Source of the DNA: Croceicoccus estronivorus | Lineage (GTDB): Bacteria > Pseudomonadota > Alphaproteobacteria > Sphingomonadales > Sphingomonadaceae | Length of the DNA stretch: 64,000 nt | Reading direction: 5' to 3' | Assembly (NCBI RefSeq): GCF_001625325.1 | Contig: NZ_JRQQ01000002.1 | Location: 310,001 to 374,000, forward strand | In this document: positions 47,653 to 56,544 of the stretch, one piece after another | How positions within the stretch are numbered: the first letter of the stretch is position 1 | Layout: every line of letters starts with the position of its first letter | Translations under genes and position numbers: made by a program | The notes under the pieces: model-generated | What the model saw: the letters and a program-made list of their open reading frames with translations, nothing else | What the model was told of the DNA's origin: nothing | Database searches by the model: none

Positions 47653-48261
47653 TCAGTAACCCATCAGACTCAGCACTTCCTTGCGGCTCCGGTCATCCTC
47701 CAGGAAGACCCCCATCATCTGGCTCGTAACCATGCTGACACCGGGAGTCCGCACACCTCGAGCGGTCATGCACGCGTGGCTTGCTTCGATTACGACGGCG
47801 ACACCGCGCGGGCGCAGGTTGTCCCAGATGCACTGGGCCACCTCCGCAGTCAGCCTCTCCTGAATCTGCAAGCGACGCGCGAACCCGTGTAGCACACGAG
47901 CCAGCTTTGAAATCCCAACGACGTGATCCTGCGGCAGATAAGCGATGGCCGCCTTGCCAATGATCGGTGCCATATGATGCTCACAATGGGACTGGAACGG
48001 AATGTCCTTTAAGAGAACCACCTCGTCATAGCCGCCCACCTCTTCGAAAATACGCGAAAGGTGAATGGCCGGATCGTCATCGTAACCGACGCAATATTCT
48101 TTCCATGCGCGGGCAACGCGCTTGGGCGTATCCAGCAATCCCTCACGTTCGGGATCGTCGCCCGCCCAACGGATCAGGGTGCGGATGGCATCCTGCACAT
48201 CCTCCGGCACGGGTGGTTTGCCCCGCGGGTCATCCTCATCCGGACCAACCAAGCTGCTCAT
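47653..48261 (-). CDS. folE: GTP cyclohydrolase I
   Basis: Converts GTP to dihydroneopterin triphosphate for folate. 202 residues. Zinc ligands are Cys93 and His96 in SHCEHHMAP, and Cys164 in ASHACMTARG. SKLARVLHGFARRLQIQERL and SQMMGVFLED are typical. It adds to the other folate-linked genes here (thyA, the 5-FCL gene). Confidence 0.98.
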   Translation of the reverse strand: MSSLVGPDEDDPRGKPPVPEDVQDAIRTLIRWAGDDPEREGLLDTPKRVARAWKEYCVGYDDDPAIHLSRIFEEVGGYDEVVLLKDIPFQSHCEHHMAPIIGKAAIAYLPQDHVVGISKLARVLHGFARRLQIQERLTAEVAQCIWDNLRPRGVAVVIEASHACMTARGVRTPGVSMVTSQMMGVFLEDDRSRKEVLSLMGY

Positions 48262-48408
48262 TCAGTTGTCCCCTTCTCACATCCAGCTTTGTGCTTTGCC
48301 GGGCGCATTAGCCATAATGCATCGGCCTTGTCGACCACAGGCCTGTCGAATTTCCGAGTTTCTGTATGTCGTAAGAGAAGAAGAGCGAGAAGATCCGCAA
48401 TTAGCCAG

Positions 48409-49170
48409 TCACTTCGACCAATCGATCTCTTCACGAACCGCCTCGTTGAGCATGTGCAACTCCAGCGGCCGCATGGCACACAATATCCCGTACCACTTGC
48501 GCTGCAGCAGCGCGGAATCCCGGTCCCGTTCCGCCAAGGCATGAACATCGCGCCGATGCTGCTCGATCAGTTCCGCCAGCATTGCCGCACCCGCATCGGA
48601 CAATTTCATTACTTCCGACGCATAGACCGCATCGGCTGCGGCAAAATCAATCGCCATGAAATGGCGCTTCATGTGCTTTTCAAACAGTGTCCGCATCGGT
48701 GATTTGCGGAATATAACCGATCGGTCGACCAGCGAACGGACTCTTCCACTACCCAGCCGGTCAATCAGTGCCAGGCGCTCAAGCTTTGCCAGCGCGGCTT
48801 CCATGATCTGCTCGGGCACGCCAAGGTCCTGCGCAACTTCCTTTGAAGAGATGCCCCCAATTATCGTCATGAACAGGAAAGAGAGAAACACATCACTCGC
48901 CAGTTCACGCTCCTGGGCCAGCGTCAACTCCCGCGCGAGACCGGTTTGCGCATGTTCAGCCTCTCGGGCGAGATCCGCGATACCCATCCCGCAAAGTCCC
49001 GCCAGCCGCTCGATCTTGTCGAGCGTCAGCCCCTTGCCAGCCAACCATCGCTTCGCAGTGGCCTCACTGATAGCAAATTCGTCCGCCAGGCGCCGGGCAG
49101 TCCAACCCGTCTGGCGCAATTCCCGCCGCAAAAGCCCAACCATGGCCGTACTGACAGATTCGTGCCTCAT
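48409..49170 (-). CDS. Helix-turn-helix protein of unknown function
   Basis: 253 residues from ATG 49170 with GGAGG just upstream. An XRE-like HTH occupies residues 10-65 (RLADEFAISEATAKRWLAG, LTLDKIERLAGLCGMGIADL). A second winged-helix-like region lies near 100-150 (SSKEVAQDLGVPEQIMEAAL). The rest is helical with no catalytic motif. Probably a transcription regulator; ligand and targets unknown. Divergent from the Lrp-type gene across a 237-base gap. Confidence 0.78.
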   Translation of the reverse strand: MRHESVSTAMVGLLRRELRQTGWTARRLADEFAISEATAKRWLAGKGLTLDKIERLAGLCGMGIADLAREAEHAQTGLARELTLAQERELASDVFLSFLFMTIIGGISSKEVAQDLGVPEQIMEAALAKLERLALIDRLGSGRVRSLVDRSVIFRKSPMRTLFEKHMKRHFMAIDFAAADAVYASEVMKLSDAGAAMLAELIEQHRRDVHALAERDRDSALLQRKWYGILCAMRPLELHMLNEAVREEIDWSK

Positions 49171-49407
49171 CACCCCTCCAACAGATTGTATCTGCCCGCA
49201 CTTGGCAAGCGCAGAACGCACATGCGTCAGGCATTGACCAACTGTACACAGATGCCCCGCACAGATTGACCATTCGCGTAACAGGTGCCAAGCTTCATTA
49301 CGCAAAGACAGCTAACCAATGCGAAAATCACTTCACCGTTTCACTCCTCATACAACAGCCTGCGGCGGACATATCGGGCTCCACCTCTTTTGGGGCCGGT
49401 ATTGAGC
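49171..49407. other. Divergent regulator gap
   Basis: 237 bases between two regulators with no supported gene; presumably promoters for both. CTTGGCA near 49201 and TGCCAAG near 49288 are complementary but 80 bases apart, which I do not consider a clear operator. Confidence 0.4.
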
Positions 49408-49869
49408 ATGGCAGGACCGTCTATTGACGATCTGGATCGCCAGCTAATCGGCGTGCTTGCCGAGGATGCACGGGTTTCCAATCGGCGGGTAGCTTCTGAT
49501 CTCGGCGTGACCGAAGGAACTGTTCGCTGCCGGATCAAACGGCTGCAGCAGGAAAACCTCATCAGCTTTACTGCCATTACCGGGCTGGAACTGGCTTCCA
49601 AATCCCGCCTCGGCAAAATTCGCATCCAAACGGAAGCCGTGCATCAGCGACAGCTGGCAGAAACTATCAGTCGCATGGACCCAATCAATGCCGTGATGCT
49701 GACACTCGGATCATTCAACATTCTGGCCATGTGCCTGTTTGACGATCTGGAAGAACTCGCCGCGCTTGCATCCGAACGGATTCTTGCTTTGCCCGGCGTG
49801 CAACACGTCGAAACGTCCGTTGCCGTGAGGCAAGTGAAATACAATGCGCTGATTTCGAAAATCACCTGA
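49408..49869 (+). CDS. Lrp/AsnC-family transcription regulator
   Basis: 153 residues from ATG 49408. An N-terminal HTH (IDDLDRQLIGVLAEDARVSN, then RRVASDLGVTEGTVRCRIKR) precedes an AsnC-type ligand-binding domain (about 65-150) ending VETSVAVRQVKYNALI. Likely an octamer sensing an amino acid or related molecule. No operon partner is adjacent, so targets are unknown. Confidence 0.92.
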   Translation: MAGPSIDDLDRQLIGVLAEDARVSNRRVASDLGVTEGTVRCRIKRLQQENLISFTAITGLELASKSRLGKIRIQTEAVHQRQLAETISRMDPINAVMLTLGSFNILAMCLFDDLEELAALASERILALPGVQHVETSVAVRQVKYNALISKIT

Positions 49870-50001
49870 TTTCCGATCACCTGGGCAAGAGCCGGGTGTC
49901 CGGAACGCCCCAAAACCTTCAAAACCCTCGATGGTTCATTCCAGCCCGCTTGAGCGCGAAGAGACTTTGAGACCTTGGCATCTGATGTTCAGGCCCGAAA
50001 C

Positions 50002-50041
50002 AAACTGAGGCGGCTTCCCCAAAAGGAAGCCGCCTCAGTTT
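50002..50041. terminator. Strong terminator next to tRNA-Arg
   Basis: A perfect 17-pair stem (AAACTGAGGCGGCTTCC and its complement) with a six-base loop, starting four bases beyond the 3' end of the minus-strand tRNA. Also usable on plus, after the Lrp-type gene. Confidence 0.92.
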
Positions 50042-50045
50042 TTGT

Positions 50046-50122
50046 TGGCGCGCCCGGAACGATTCGAACGTCCGACCCTCAGATTCGTAGTCTGATGCTC
50101 TATCCAGCTGAGCTACGGGCGC
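50046..50122 (-). tRNA. tRNA-Arg(ACG)
   Basis: A 77-nucleotide cloverleaf. GCGCCCG pairs with CGGGCGC, then G and encoded CCA. Anticodon stem TCAGA/TCTGA with loop CTACGAA gives anticodon ACG (the A is normally changed to inosine). Confidence 0.98.
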
Positions 50123-50134
50123 GTGGTGAGGGGG

Positions 50135-50163
50135 CACATAGGGGGCAAGTCCGGGCTTGGCAA
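50135..50163 (-). promoter_or_regulatory. Predicted promoter of tRNA-Arg
   Basis: On the minus strand, TTGCCA (50163-50158), a 17-base spacer, TATGTG (50140-50135). The same -35 and spacing as the tRNA-Pro and tRNA-Asn promoters, but only 12 bases before the tRNA 5' end. Confidence 0.6.
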
Positions 50164-50185
50164 TCCCTAAGGTGGGCTCTTTCCC

Positions 50186-50602
50186 CTAAGGCTCCATCTT
50201 TTTGAAATGCAGGCGGGAAAACAAATCGATATCCAACGGCGGCATGGGCAACGCTTCGGCCTCCTCCGGAGTAAACCAACCCAGCGCTCCCCCTTCTCTC
50301 GGTTCAGGATGCCCTTCCCATGAATCGACTCTGTAAAGAAGAATGACAATCGCGGCCTGCCCATCCTCCCATGCTGACTCGGCAAAGCCTATCGGGTGCA
50401 GCGCCTTCTCAGAGAGGTCGATACCCAGTTCCTCCTCGATCTCCCTAATCAGCGAATCACCAGGAATTTCACCGGCTTCCACCTTCCCACCAGGGAATTC
50501 CCACAGGCCGGCATGGGCTTTCCCCTCGGGACGTTGCTGCAACAGCATACGGTTTTGATCATCAATAATCATAGCCGCAACTACGAGTATGACTGTCGGC
50601 AT
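50186..50602 (-). CDS. mutT: 8-oxo-dGTP diphosphatase MutT
   Basis: Nudix hydrolase that cleans oxidised nucleotides from the pool. 138 residues from ATG 50602; the longer reading is not supported. The Nudix box spans 39-61 (GKVEAGE, seven residues, then REIEEELGI). MLLQQRPEGKAHAGLWEFPG before the box and LGWFTPEEAEALPMPPLD after it are typical of MutT. Confidence 0.92.
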   Translation of the reverse strand: MPTVILVVAAMIIDDQNRMLLQQRPEGKAHAGLWEFPGGKVEAGEIPGDSLIREIEEELGIDLSEKALHPIGFAESAWEDGQAAIVILLYRVDSWEGHPEPREGGALGWFTPEEAEALPMPPLDIDLFSRLHFKKMEP

Positions 50603-50690
50603 GTTTTCCAATTCAGTCCCCCTTGGAAACACTTTGTTAGGACTTTTGCTGCAGTACCCCATGCTATCAGACCCGTATCCAAGGGAAGTC

Positions 50691-50888
50691 ATGGTGACAT
50701 ACCGGCACAACCTGAAACAGATTGTCTATGATGAAACAGGGGCAACTGTTATCGAATATGGTCTGATTGTATCTCTACTCGTCCTCGCAATTATTGCTTC
50801 ACTTCGCAGTGTAGCAGACGAGACAAATGGCCTTTGGGCAACAGTATCCACCAATGTTAATTCAGTAATGGGTGCAAATGAGATCTGA
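50691..50888 (+). CDS. Flp-family type IVb pilin (first copy)
   Basis: 65 residues from ATG 50691, preceded by AAGGGA. The prepilin motif DETGATVIEYGLIVSLLV is present: cleavage after Gly, conserved Glu and Tyr, then one hydrophobic helix. The rest is polar (NGLWATVSTNVNSVMGANEI). Such pilins are assembled by Tad machinery, but no tad/cpa gene is in the window. Its codons are noticeably more AT-rich than those of the second copy. Confidence 0.88.
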   Translation: MVTYRHNLKQIVYDETGATVIEYGLIVSLLVLAIIASLRSVADETNGLWATVSTNVNSVMGANEI

Positions 50889-50981
50889 CGATTAGGGATT
50901 TATCAACTTATTCGCATTAGAGCGAAGATGCTCGATCCGAAAGGAAAGAGCCGGGTACCGAAGAAGAACCAGGAGACTACC

Positions 50982-51152
50982 ATGAAGTTTTTCACCAAGC
51001 TGCTCCGTGACGAAGCTGGCGCAACCGCTATCGAATACGGCCTGATTGCCGCTCTTATCGCCGTTGCCGCCATTGGCGCAATGTCCACTCTCGGCGACAA
51101 CCTGAGCGCCACGTTCACCGACGTGTCGGACAACCTCTCGTCGGCCACGTAA
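50982..51152 (+). CDS. Flp-family type IVb pilin (second copy)
   Basis: 56 residues from ATG 50982 with AGGAG eight bases upstream. The motif DEAGATAIEYGLIAALIAVA defines a processed Flp/Fap pilin; the remainder is Ser/Thr/Asp-rich. It follows the first copy by 93 bases and is followed by a strong terminator. This copy looks like the main pilin by codon use and ribosome site. Confidence 0.93.
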   Translation: MKFFTKLLRDEAGATAIEYGLIAALIAVAAIGAMSTLGDNLSATFTDVSDNLSSAT

Positions 51153-51176
51153 GACCGACTTGATTGGGTAAAGACA

Positions 51177-51203
51177 AGGCGGCGGGGAAACCCGCCGCCT
51201 TTT
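51177..51203. terminator. Terminator after the pilin genes
   Basis: AAGGCGGCGGG/CCCGCCGCCTT (11 pairs) around a three-base GAAA-type loop, followed by TTTT; between convergent genes. Confidence 0.9.
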
Positions 51204-51242
51204 CTGCTGCGCCTAATCACCGGCCCATATTTTTACGACTGA

Positions 51243-52730
51243 TCAGCTATCGGTCCGCACGATCACTTTCACTTTCTGCCCCGCCTGCAAACGATCCGAT
51301 GCCGACAACCCATTAAGTACGCGAAACCGCGCTTCCTTGGCATCGGCATAGCCCATTCGCGCAGCCAGTGACGAAACCGTATCTCCATTTCTCACTGTAA
51401 CCACATCCACGCGCCGCGGTTTGATCGCTCCAGCCTCTCCAACGCTGATCCGGCGCATCGACTTGTACATCGGAACGAGGACATTCGACTGTCCGGCCGC
51501 CGTTATCCCTGTGAAATGGAATGCCCTATTACCGCCAAGCTCATAGGCGTAGACAACAACATCCACTTGCCCACTACTGGTATTCACACGCGCCACACCA
51601 TATGCGGCCGGGATACCATTGACCGTAGTCTTCGTGATTTCGCTGGGAGAAAGTGTTTTCCCTTCTCCTGCCAAGGCATTGAATGCGCTGCGAATGTAAT
51701 TTTCCAGACTGCCGTTGTAAGCCGCAGTTGAAAGCTGCCCACGCCCACTTTGCCCATTGATTGAGACGGCTCGCGTACCATTCACCATGTAAAAGCCCTG
51801 CGGAGCCTCGAACGCGAAGCGGTATTCCGGGTGAATGAATGTTTGGCCCTCGATCACCCCTTGCCGGGGATCGTCACCATACATGAGACCGTCGATCCGG
51901 GTGAGGAAGGTATCCCGCTTGGTCACGCCTTGCACACCCGCCCCAGCCTTGCTCAGCGCCGCCTGAACACGCGAAGCCGGGTCGGGATGGGTCGATGCCC
52001 ATTCAGGCGTGTTTTGATTGCGCCCCTGCAATTGGGCATCCAAAGAATTCTGCGCAGCCAAGCTCTGCAATACAGTCGCCATGGCGCGGGGGTCATATCC
52101 CGCATCGTTCAGATATCGGATACCCAGTTCGTCCGCCTGCAATTCCTGACTGCGTGAATAGCGGAGGGTCGCGAGTTGAGGCACAGTGCTGGAAATCTTT
52201 TCGCCGAGTTGCCCCAGAGCGCTGTTCCCGAACACTACGCCGGACAGGACCTGCCCCAAAACTCCAAGCAGTGCATTCTGCTGCGCCTGGGCCTGTCTTC
52301 TGGCCGAATGGCGTGCCGCGACATGGCCGATCTCGTGCCCCATCACACCAGCGAGTTCAGCCTCGTTATTCATCAGCGCGACGAGCTGGCGCGTGACGTA
52401 AACATATCCGCCCGGAATAGCGAAGGCATTGTTCACGGAGGAGTTGAGCAACGTGACCGTAAAATCACCCGGAGCGTTGCTAAGGCCGGAGTGGACCGCG
52501 ACGTTGCGTGTCACGCTCGCCACGTAGTCTGCTTGCGGCCCGGTTTGTGCTCCGCCAAATTCTGCGACAAGCTCGGGATGCGCCTTGGCGCCTTCATTTC
52601 GTTCCGTCTGGCTTAACGGAGTTCCGGTGGAAGCAATTTCACCGCCCATGCATCCGCTCAAGGCGAGTGGCAGTGTAGCCACTGCCGAATACATGGCGAA
52701 TCTCCGAGTCAGTCGGCTTGCGCGAAACAT
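51243..52730 (-). CDS. M48 metalloprotease lipoprotein with C-terminal LysM domain
   Basis: 495 residues from ATG 52730, preceded by GGAGGAGG. Lipobox LALSGC with Cys27 predicts a lipoprotein. The zinc site HEIGH is at residues 132-136 (AGVMGHEIGHVAARHSARRQ), the third-ligand region at QELQADELGIRYL. A LysM peptidoglycan-binding domain ends the chain (VTVRNGDTVSSLAARMG onward). The architecture resembles BepA/LoiP-type outer-membrane quality-control proteases, with LysM replacing TPRs. Confidence 0.92.
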   Translation of the reverse strand: MFRASRLTRRFAMYSAVATLPLALSGCMGGEIASTGTPLSQTERNEGAKAHPELVAEFGGAQTGPQADYVASVTRNVAVHSGLSNAPGDFTVTLLNSSVNNAFAIPGGYVYVTRQLVALMNNEAELAGVMGHEIGHVAARHSARRQAQAQQNALLGVLGQVLSGVVFGNSALGQLGEKISSTVPQLATLRYSRSQELQADELGIRYLNDAGYDPRAMATVLQSLAAQNSLDAQLQGRNQNTPEWASTHPDPASRVQAALSKAGAGVQGVTKRDTFLTRIDGLMYGDDPRQGVIEGQTFIHPEYRFAFEAPQGFYMVNGTRAVSINGQSGRGQLSTAAYNGSLENYIRSAFNALAGEGKTLSPSEITKTTVNGIPAAYGVARVNTSSGQVDVVVYAYELGGNRAFHFTGITAAGQSNVLVPMYKSMRRISVGEAGAIKPRRVDVVTVRNGDTVSSLAARMGYADAKEARFRVLNGLSASDRLQAGQKVKVIVRTDS

Positions 52731-52850
52731 GTGTGTCCTCCTCCAGGTCATTGCAGCACGGTCCCTCCACCAACAGGTGGATCATCATGGTGCTGATACC
52801 TGAACTTGAAGCGGCTCCGCCAGTTCCCGCTGTCGTTAATCCAAGCTTGA

Positions 52851-53822
52851 TTACCTGGCGCGTCGACGTGCCTTGGTGTTGTCACCGATACCGAGAAACC
52901 TGTCCTCGCGCAGACGCAGCAGCGATTCGGGGCTCATGCGCAACAACTTGTCCAGTTCTTCACCAATCGCGTCGCGCAAAGCCCCTGCCGCAGCGCGGGG
53001 ATCCCGATGAGCACCCCCTACGGGTTCGTTCACTATCCGGTCGATGACGCCCAGCTTGAGCAAGTCACGCGCTGTCACTTTCATGGCCTCTGCCGCTTCC
53101 GGGGCCTTTTCCGCGGTACGCCAAAGGATAGAAGCACAGCCTTCCGGCGAAATAACCGAATAGACGGCATGTTCGAGCATCAGCACCCGTTCCGCGCTCG
53201 CCAGCGCCACCGCTCCGCCCGACCCGCCTTCACCTACGATCGTGGCGACCATCGGCACCGGCAATGCGAGGCAGGCCTCTGTCGACCGCGCAATCGCTTC
53301 GGCCTGACCGCGTTCCTCGGCCTCCACGCCGGGGAAGGCACCGGAAGTATCCACTAGAGTCACCACGGGCAGACCGAAACGGCCCGCCATTTCCATCAAG
53401 CGGATGGCCTTGCGATAGCCTTCCGGCTTGCCCATCCCGAAATTATGCCGGAGCCGGCTCTCCGTATCATGGCCTTTTTCATGACCGATCAACATCACCC
53501 GACGATCGCCAAGCCGGGCCAATCCACCCACGATCGCTTCGTCTTCCGCATAATACCGATCGCCGCCCAAGGGCATGAAGTCATCGAAGATGTACGCAAC
53601 GAAATCACGAAAATGCGGCCGCATCGGATGCCGGGCGACTTGCGTCTTCTGCCAGGGCGTCAACGAGCCGTAGATGCTCGCGAGCAGGTCCGCGCTCTTT
53701 TCTTCGAGCCGTTCCAACTCGTTGGAAATATCGACATCGTCGCCTTCGGCCGCTGCACGCAGTTCCGCGATGCGCGATTCCAGCGCGGCAACGGGCTTTT
53801 CAAATTCGAGATAGGAAATCAT
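52851..53822 (-). CDS. accA: Acetyl-CoA carboxylase carboxyltransferase subunit alpha
   Basis: With AccD transfers carboxyl from biotin to acetyl-CoA, the first step of fatty-acid synthesis. 323 residues. MISYLEFEKPVAALESRIAE at the N-terminus, PEGYRKAIRLMEMAGRFGLP, VDTSGAFPGVEAEERGQAEA and VGEGGSGGAVALA (acyl-CoA binding oxyanion region) are diagnostic. Nine bases after xerD. Confidence 0.98.
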   Translation of the reverse strand: MISYLEFEKPVAALESRIAELRAAAEGDDVDISNELERLEEKSADLLASIYGSLTPWQKTQVARHPMRPHFRDFVAYIFDDFMPLGGDRYYAEDEAIVGGLARLGDRRVMLIGHEKGHDTESRLRHNFGMGKPEGYRKAIRLMEMAGRFGLPVVTLVDTSGAFPGVEAEERGQAEAIARSTEACLALPVPMVATIVGEGGSGGAVALASAERVLMLEHAVYSVISPEGCASILWRTAEKAPEAAEAMKVTARDLLKLGVIDRIVNEPVGGAHRDPRAAAGALRDAIGEELDKLLRMSPESLLRLREDRFLGIGDNTKARRRAR

Positions 53823-53831
53823 GTTTCTGCG

Positions 53832-54680
53832 CTAGTCCGCCCGATGCCTTTGGGCAAGAGGATGCCGTTCATTCACCAATGCAACCAGCCTGGCAGAATC
53901 GACGTGAGTATAAATCTGGGTCGTCGCGATATCGGCATGGCCCAGCAGTGTTTGCAGCACCCGCAGGTCGGCTCCACCCTCCAGCAAATGGGTCGCAAAT
54001 GCATGTCTCAGCACGTGCGGGCTGACTTTTTCCGGGGCCAGTCGAGCCCGGGCCGCAAGTTCTTTCAACATCTGGAACAAACGGATGCGAGTGATGTGTT
54101 TACCGCGCGAAGGAAACACGAATTTTCCGCCAGATGGGCGAAGCTCCAGCCAACGGCTTAAAGCCTGGCCTGCACGCGTACTGACCGGCACCATCCGCGC
54201 CTGCCCACCCTTGCCCATAACGGTCAGGAACGGAGCATCCCGCGGGACCGCCGCCAGCGGCAAGGATACGACTTCGCTCGCTCTGAGGCCGGATCCATAT
54301 AGCAATTCAAGCAGTGCCAGCATTCTTACAGCGTTTGCCCTGCCATCCTCGGCTTCGAATTCTGCACGAGCGAAAAGCGATTCGACCTCTGCATGATCGA
54401 GCAGGCGCGGTAACGGCCTGCGAATCACCGGGCGTGGCAATGCAGGCGATGGATCGTCCGTCCGCCACCCCTCTTCCATGAGAAAACCAAAAAACTGCCG
54501 CAGAGCAGAGCTTTTTCGTGCGAGAGTCGACGGGGCCAAATCCGACCATGCCTGTCCCAGCCGGGCCAGCGCCTGACGATCAGCAGTGGCAATGTCGCCA
54601 ATCAGTTCTTCCGCACCTTCGAGGTCCCGCCGATAGGCCGCCAGAGTATTGGCCGCTGCGCCGCGATCCGCCGCCAGCAT
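53832..54680 (-). CDS. xerD: Tyrosine recombinase XerD
   Basis: Resolves chromosome dimers at dif with XerC and FtsK. The catalytic set is visible: Arg in YGSGLRASEVVSL, Lys in VMGKGGQARMVPV, HVLRHAFATHLLEGGADL, and HADIATTQIYTHVD with the Tyr nucleophile. From ATG 54680 the length is 282, a little short. The frame upstream reads GSAIESFLT, which looks like the missing first XerD helix, but has no ATG, GTG or TTG before the stop of the neighbouring gene. The true start may be non-canonical or the helix is trimmed. Confidence 0.93.
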   Translation of the reverse strand: MLAADRGAAANTLAAYRRDLEGAEELIGDIATADRQALARLGQAWSDLAPSTLARKSSALRQFFGFLMEEGWRTDDPSPALPRPVIRRPLPRLLDHAEVESLFARAEFEAEDGRANAVRMLALLELLYGSGLRASEVVSLPLAAVPRDAPFLTVMGKGGQARMVPVSTRAGQALSRWLELRPSGGKFVFPSRGKHITRIRLFQMLKELAARARLAPEKVSPHVLRHAFATHLLEGGADLRVLQTLLGHADIATTQIYTHVDSARLVALVNERHPLAQRHRAD

Positions 54681-54714
54681 GGTCAGAAAGCTCTCGATCG
54701 CGCTGCCGATTGCC

Positions 54715-56544
54715 TTACCCCCTTGCTACCGCTTCAGCAGCGATCATCCGCGCTTCTGCATTCAGGCCCACACGATTCAATGCCGAAACGATGTGGTAAA
54801 GGTGGCGTGCCGTCATTTTATCCCAGCCGGTCCCCTGCATGCCCACCCCTGCAAGCATCGACACCAGTGCCGGATTGTTCACTTCCGCAGCTTTATCGAT
54901 CATTGCACTCCAACGGGTCTGGCGCCCCAGATCGACGCCAAGGCCATCGGCGAGCCTTTTCGCCGTAACCACGTCGAGGCGACCCAATCCAGCGAGACCC
55001 GCTATCAGAAAACGGGATTTCCTCTGATCTTCGCTGGAATCACTATCAACGAAGCTTTCCACCGCGCCAGTTCGCACGGCGTTGCTTCGGGTTGGCTGCG
55101 CGAGTGCAAGGATACCCCAGGCATCCCCGCCTTCCGTCACCACAGAGCCCCACCGCATCGCATTGCCGTCCAGTCCAGCCGCCAGCATCGAAGCAAGCAA
55201 TGGGGCCGCATCGTCGGACAAGTCCTCACTTGCCGGAATACGCGCGGCAGCAAAAGCGGTGAGGACGAGGCGACCGTACTCAGGCGTCTTGGCACCCCAT
55301 ACATCATGCAAGGCCGCGAGCCGATCCCTGGCCGTTTCCGCCACATAGGCTTCACGCAGGCGTGCAGCACGCTGCGCTGTCGGCCCGGTGACTTCCTGAT
55401 CCGCATAAATCTGGGAATAGAGATCCACCATCGCTTCGGCAGAAAGTATCCCTTCTCGACCGGCGACATCTGCCGCCTCGGCCCGGGTCGCGAGCGGGAG
55501 CATCGATGCGATTGCTGCACTACGCTGGTAATAGGCGCCTGCCTTGCGGGTCAGCGTATCCGGGATCTCGATACCCAATGCGTTTGCCAGAGCAAAGCGC
55601 CATGGGTTGAGTTCGGATACCTTGTCCCACTCGATCGTCACCGCACCGCGCCCATCGCCGGCTGCCCCGGCGAAACGTTGCGCCAAGAGAATATCGATCT
55701 GCGGCGCAATCCCCCGGCTCAGTGCCCTGTCGAGTTCCCGTTTCGCACTGCTCCCCTCCCCCGCATAGGCATCGCAGATCGCAACGGTCATCTGCCATTG
55801 CGGGTCTTTGCGAATGCCGCTGTGAAGGCGCGTGGCCGGACAGATACCCAGAAGATCGGCAGTGGCGAGATAGGCATTGAACGCCACTCCGGTCAGCGGC
55901 GCATCGTAGTTGGCGGTATCCACACCCTGTACCAGGGCCCGAGCAATGGCTGGCTCCCCAAGCTCATTCAGGACCCCCGCGCGCAGAGTCGCAAATTCAA
56001 CCGGGTTCATACCTTCAGGAGCGGCAAGGCGACTGGCAAGAGTGCGGCGCAAGAGAATATGCCCCCAACGCGAAACCATGGGCCCTTTGATGCCCTTCAA
56101 CGCCGCCCTTACGAGCGAAGCCGGCTGACGGGCCAGCGCCTGGGAGGGGAAGCCACCCTCGGATTGCGCGATTACGCCCACTCTCGCCATTGAACGGCGA
56201 GCCGCGGGAGGAATGTCGAACTTCGGTTTAAGTCCCAGAAGCTCGTCAATTTCATCGGGCGTCATCGCCTCGATTTCTTCAATCGACGGCAGTTCGTCCG
56301 GCAACACAACCGCCGCCGATGGCGCCTGGCCAGGTAAGGGCTGTACAACCGGTGCGGTGCCAGCTGCAGCCCCTGTGGAGGGCGCCTGCGCTGCAGGAGC
56401 ATTACCTTTGGGGGGCGAAGGGGACGGTGTGGGGGCCGGTGTGTCGAACCCTGGGGGCAGCAGGGATTCGGGGGCATCCTGAGCGACTACAAAAGTCGAG
56501 CACAGGGCAAGTGCCGCGCCGCCGGCAAGAAGAGTGCGTTTCAT
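54715..56544 (-). CDS. Periplasmic protein of unknown function, Pro-rich N-terminus
   Basis: 609 residues with a signal peptide (MKRTLLAGGAALALCSTFVV, then AQ). Residues 25-75 are rich in Pro, Ala and Ser, a flexible linker. The rest is long, Ala-rich and helical, like an alpha-solenoid (for example LGRLDVVTAKRLADGLGVDL near the C-terminus), without a motif I recognise. It overlaps the 44-residue membrane protein upstream and ends 35 bases before xerD. Possibly a sphingomonad-specific envelope scaffold; function unknown. Confidence 0.82.
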   Translation of the reverse strand: MKRTLLAGGAALALCSTFVVAQDAPESLLPPGFDTPAPTPSPSPPKGNAPAAQAPSTGAAAGTAPVVQPLPGQAPSAAVVLPDELPSIEEIEAMTPDEIDELLGLKPKFDIPPAARRSMARVGVIAQSEGGFPSQALARQPASLVRAALKGIKGPMVSRWGHILLRRTLASRLAAPEGMNPVEFATLRAGVLNELGEPAIARALVQGVDTANYDAPLTGVAFNAYLATADLLGICPATRLHSGIRKDPQWQMTVAICDAYAGEGSSAKRELDRALSRGIAPQIDILLAQRFAGAAGDGRGAVTIEWDKVSELNPWRFALANALGIEIPDTLTRKAGAYYQRSAAIASMLPLATRAEAADVAGREGILSAEAMVDLYSQIYADQEVTGPTAQRAARLREAYVAETARDRLAALHDVWGAKTPEYGRLVLTAFAAARIPASEDLSDDAAPLLASMLAAGLDGNAMRWGSVVTEGGDAWGILALAQPTRSNAVRTGAVESFVDSDSSEDQRKSRFLIAGLAGLGRLDVVTAKRLADGLGVDLGRQTRWSAMIDKAAEVNNPALVSMLAGVGMQGTGWDKMTARHLYHIVSALNRVGLNAEARMIAAEAVARG

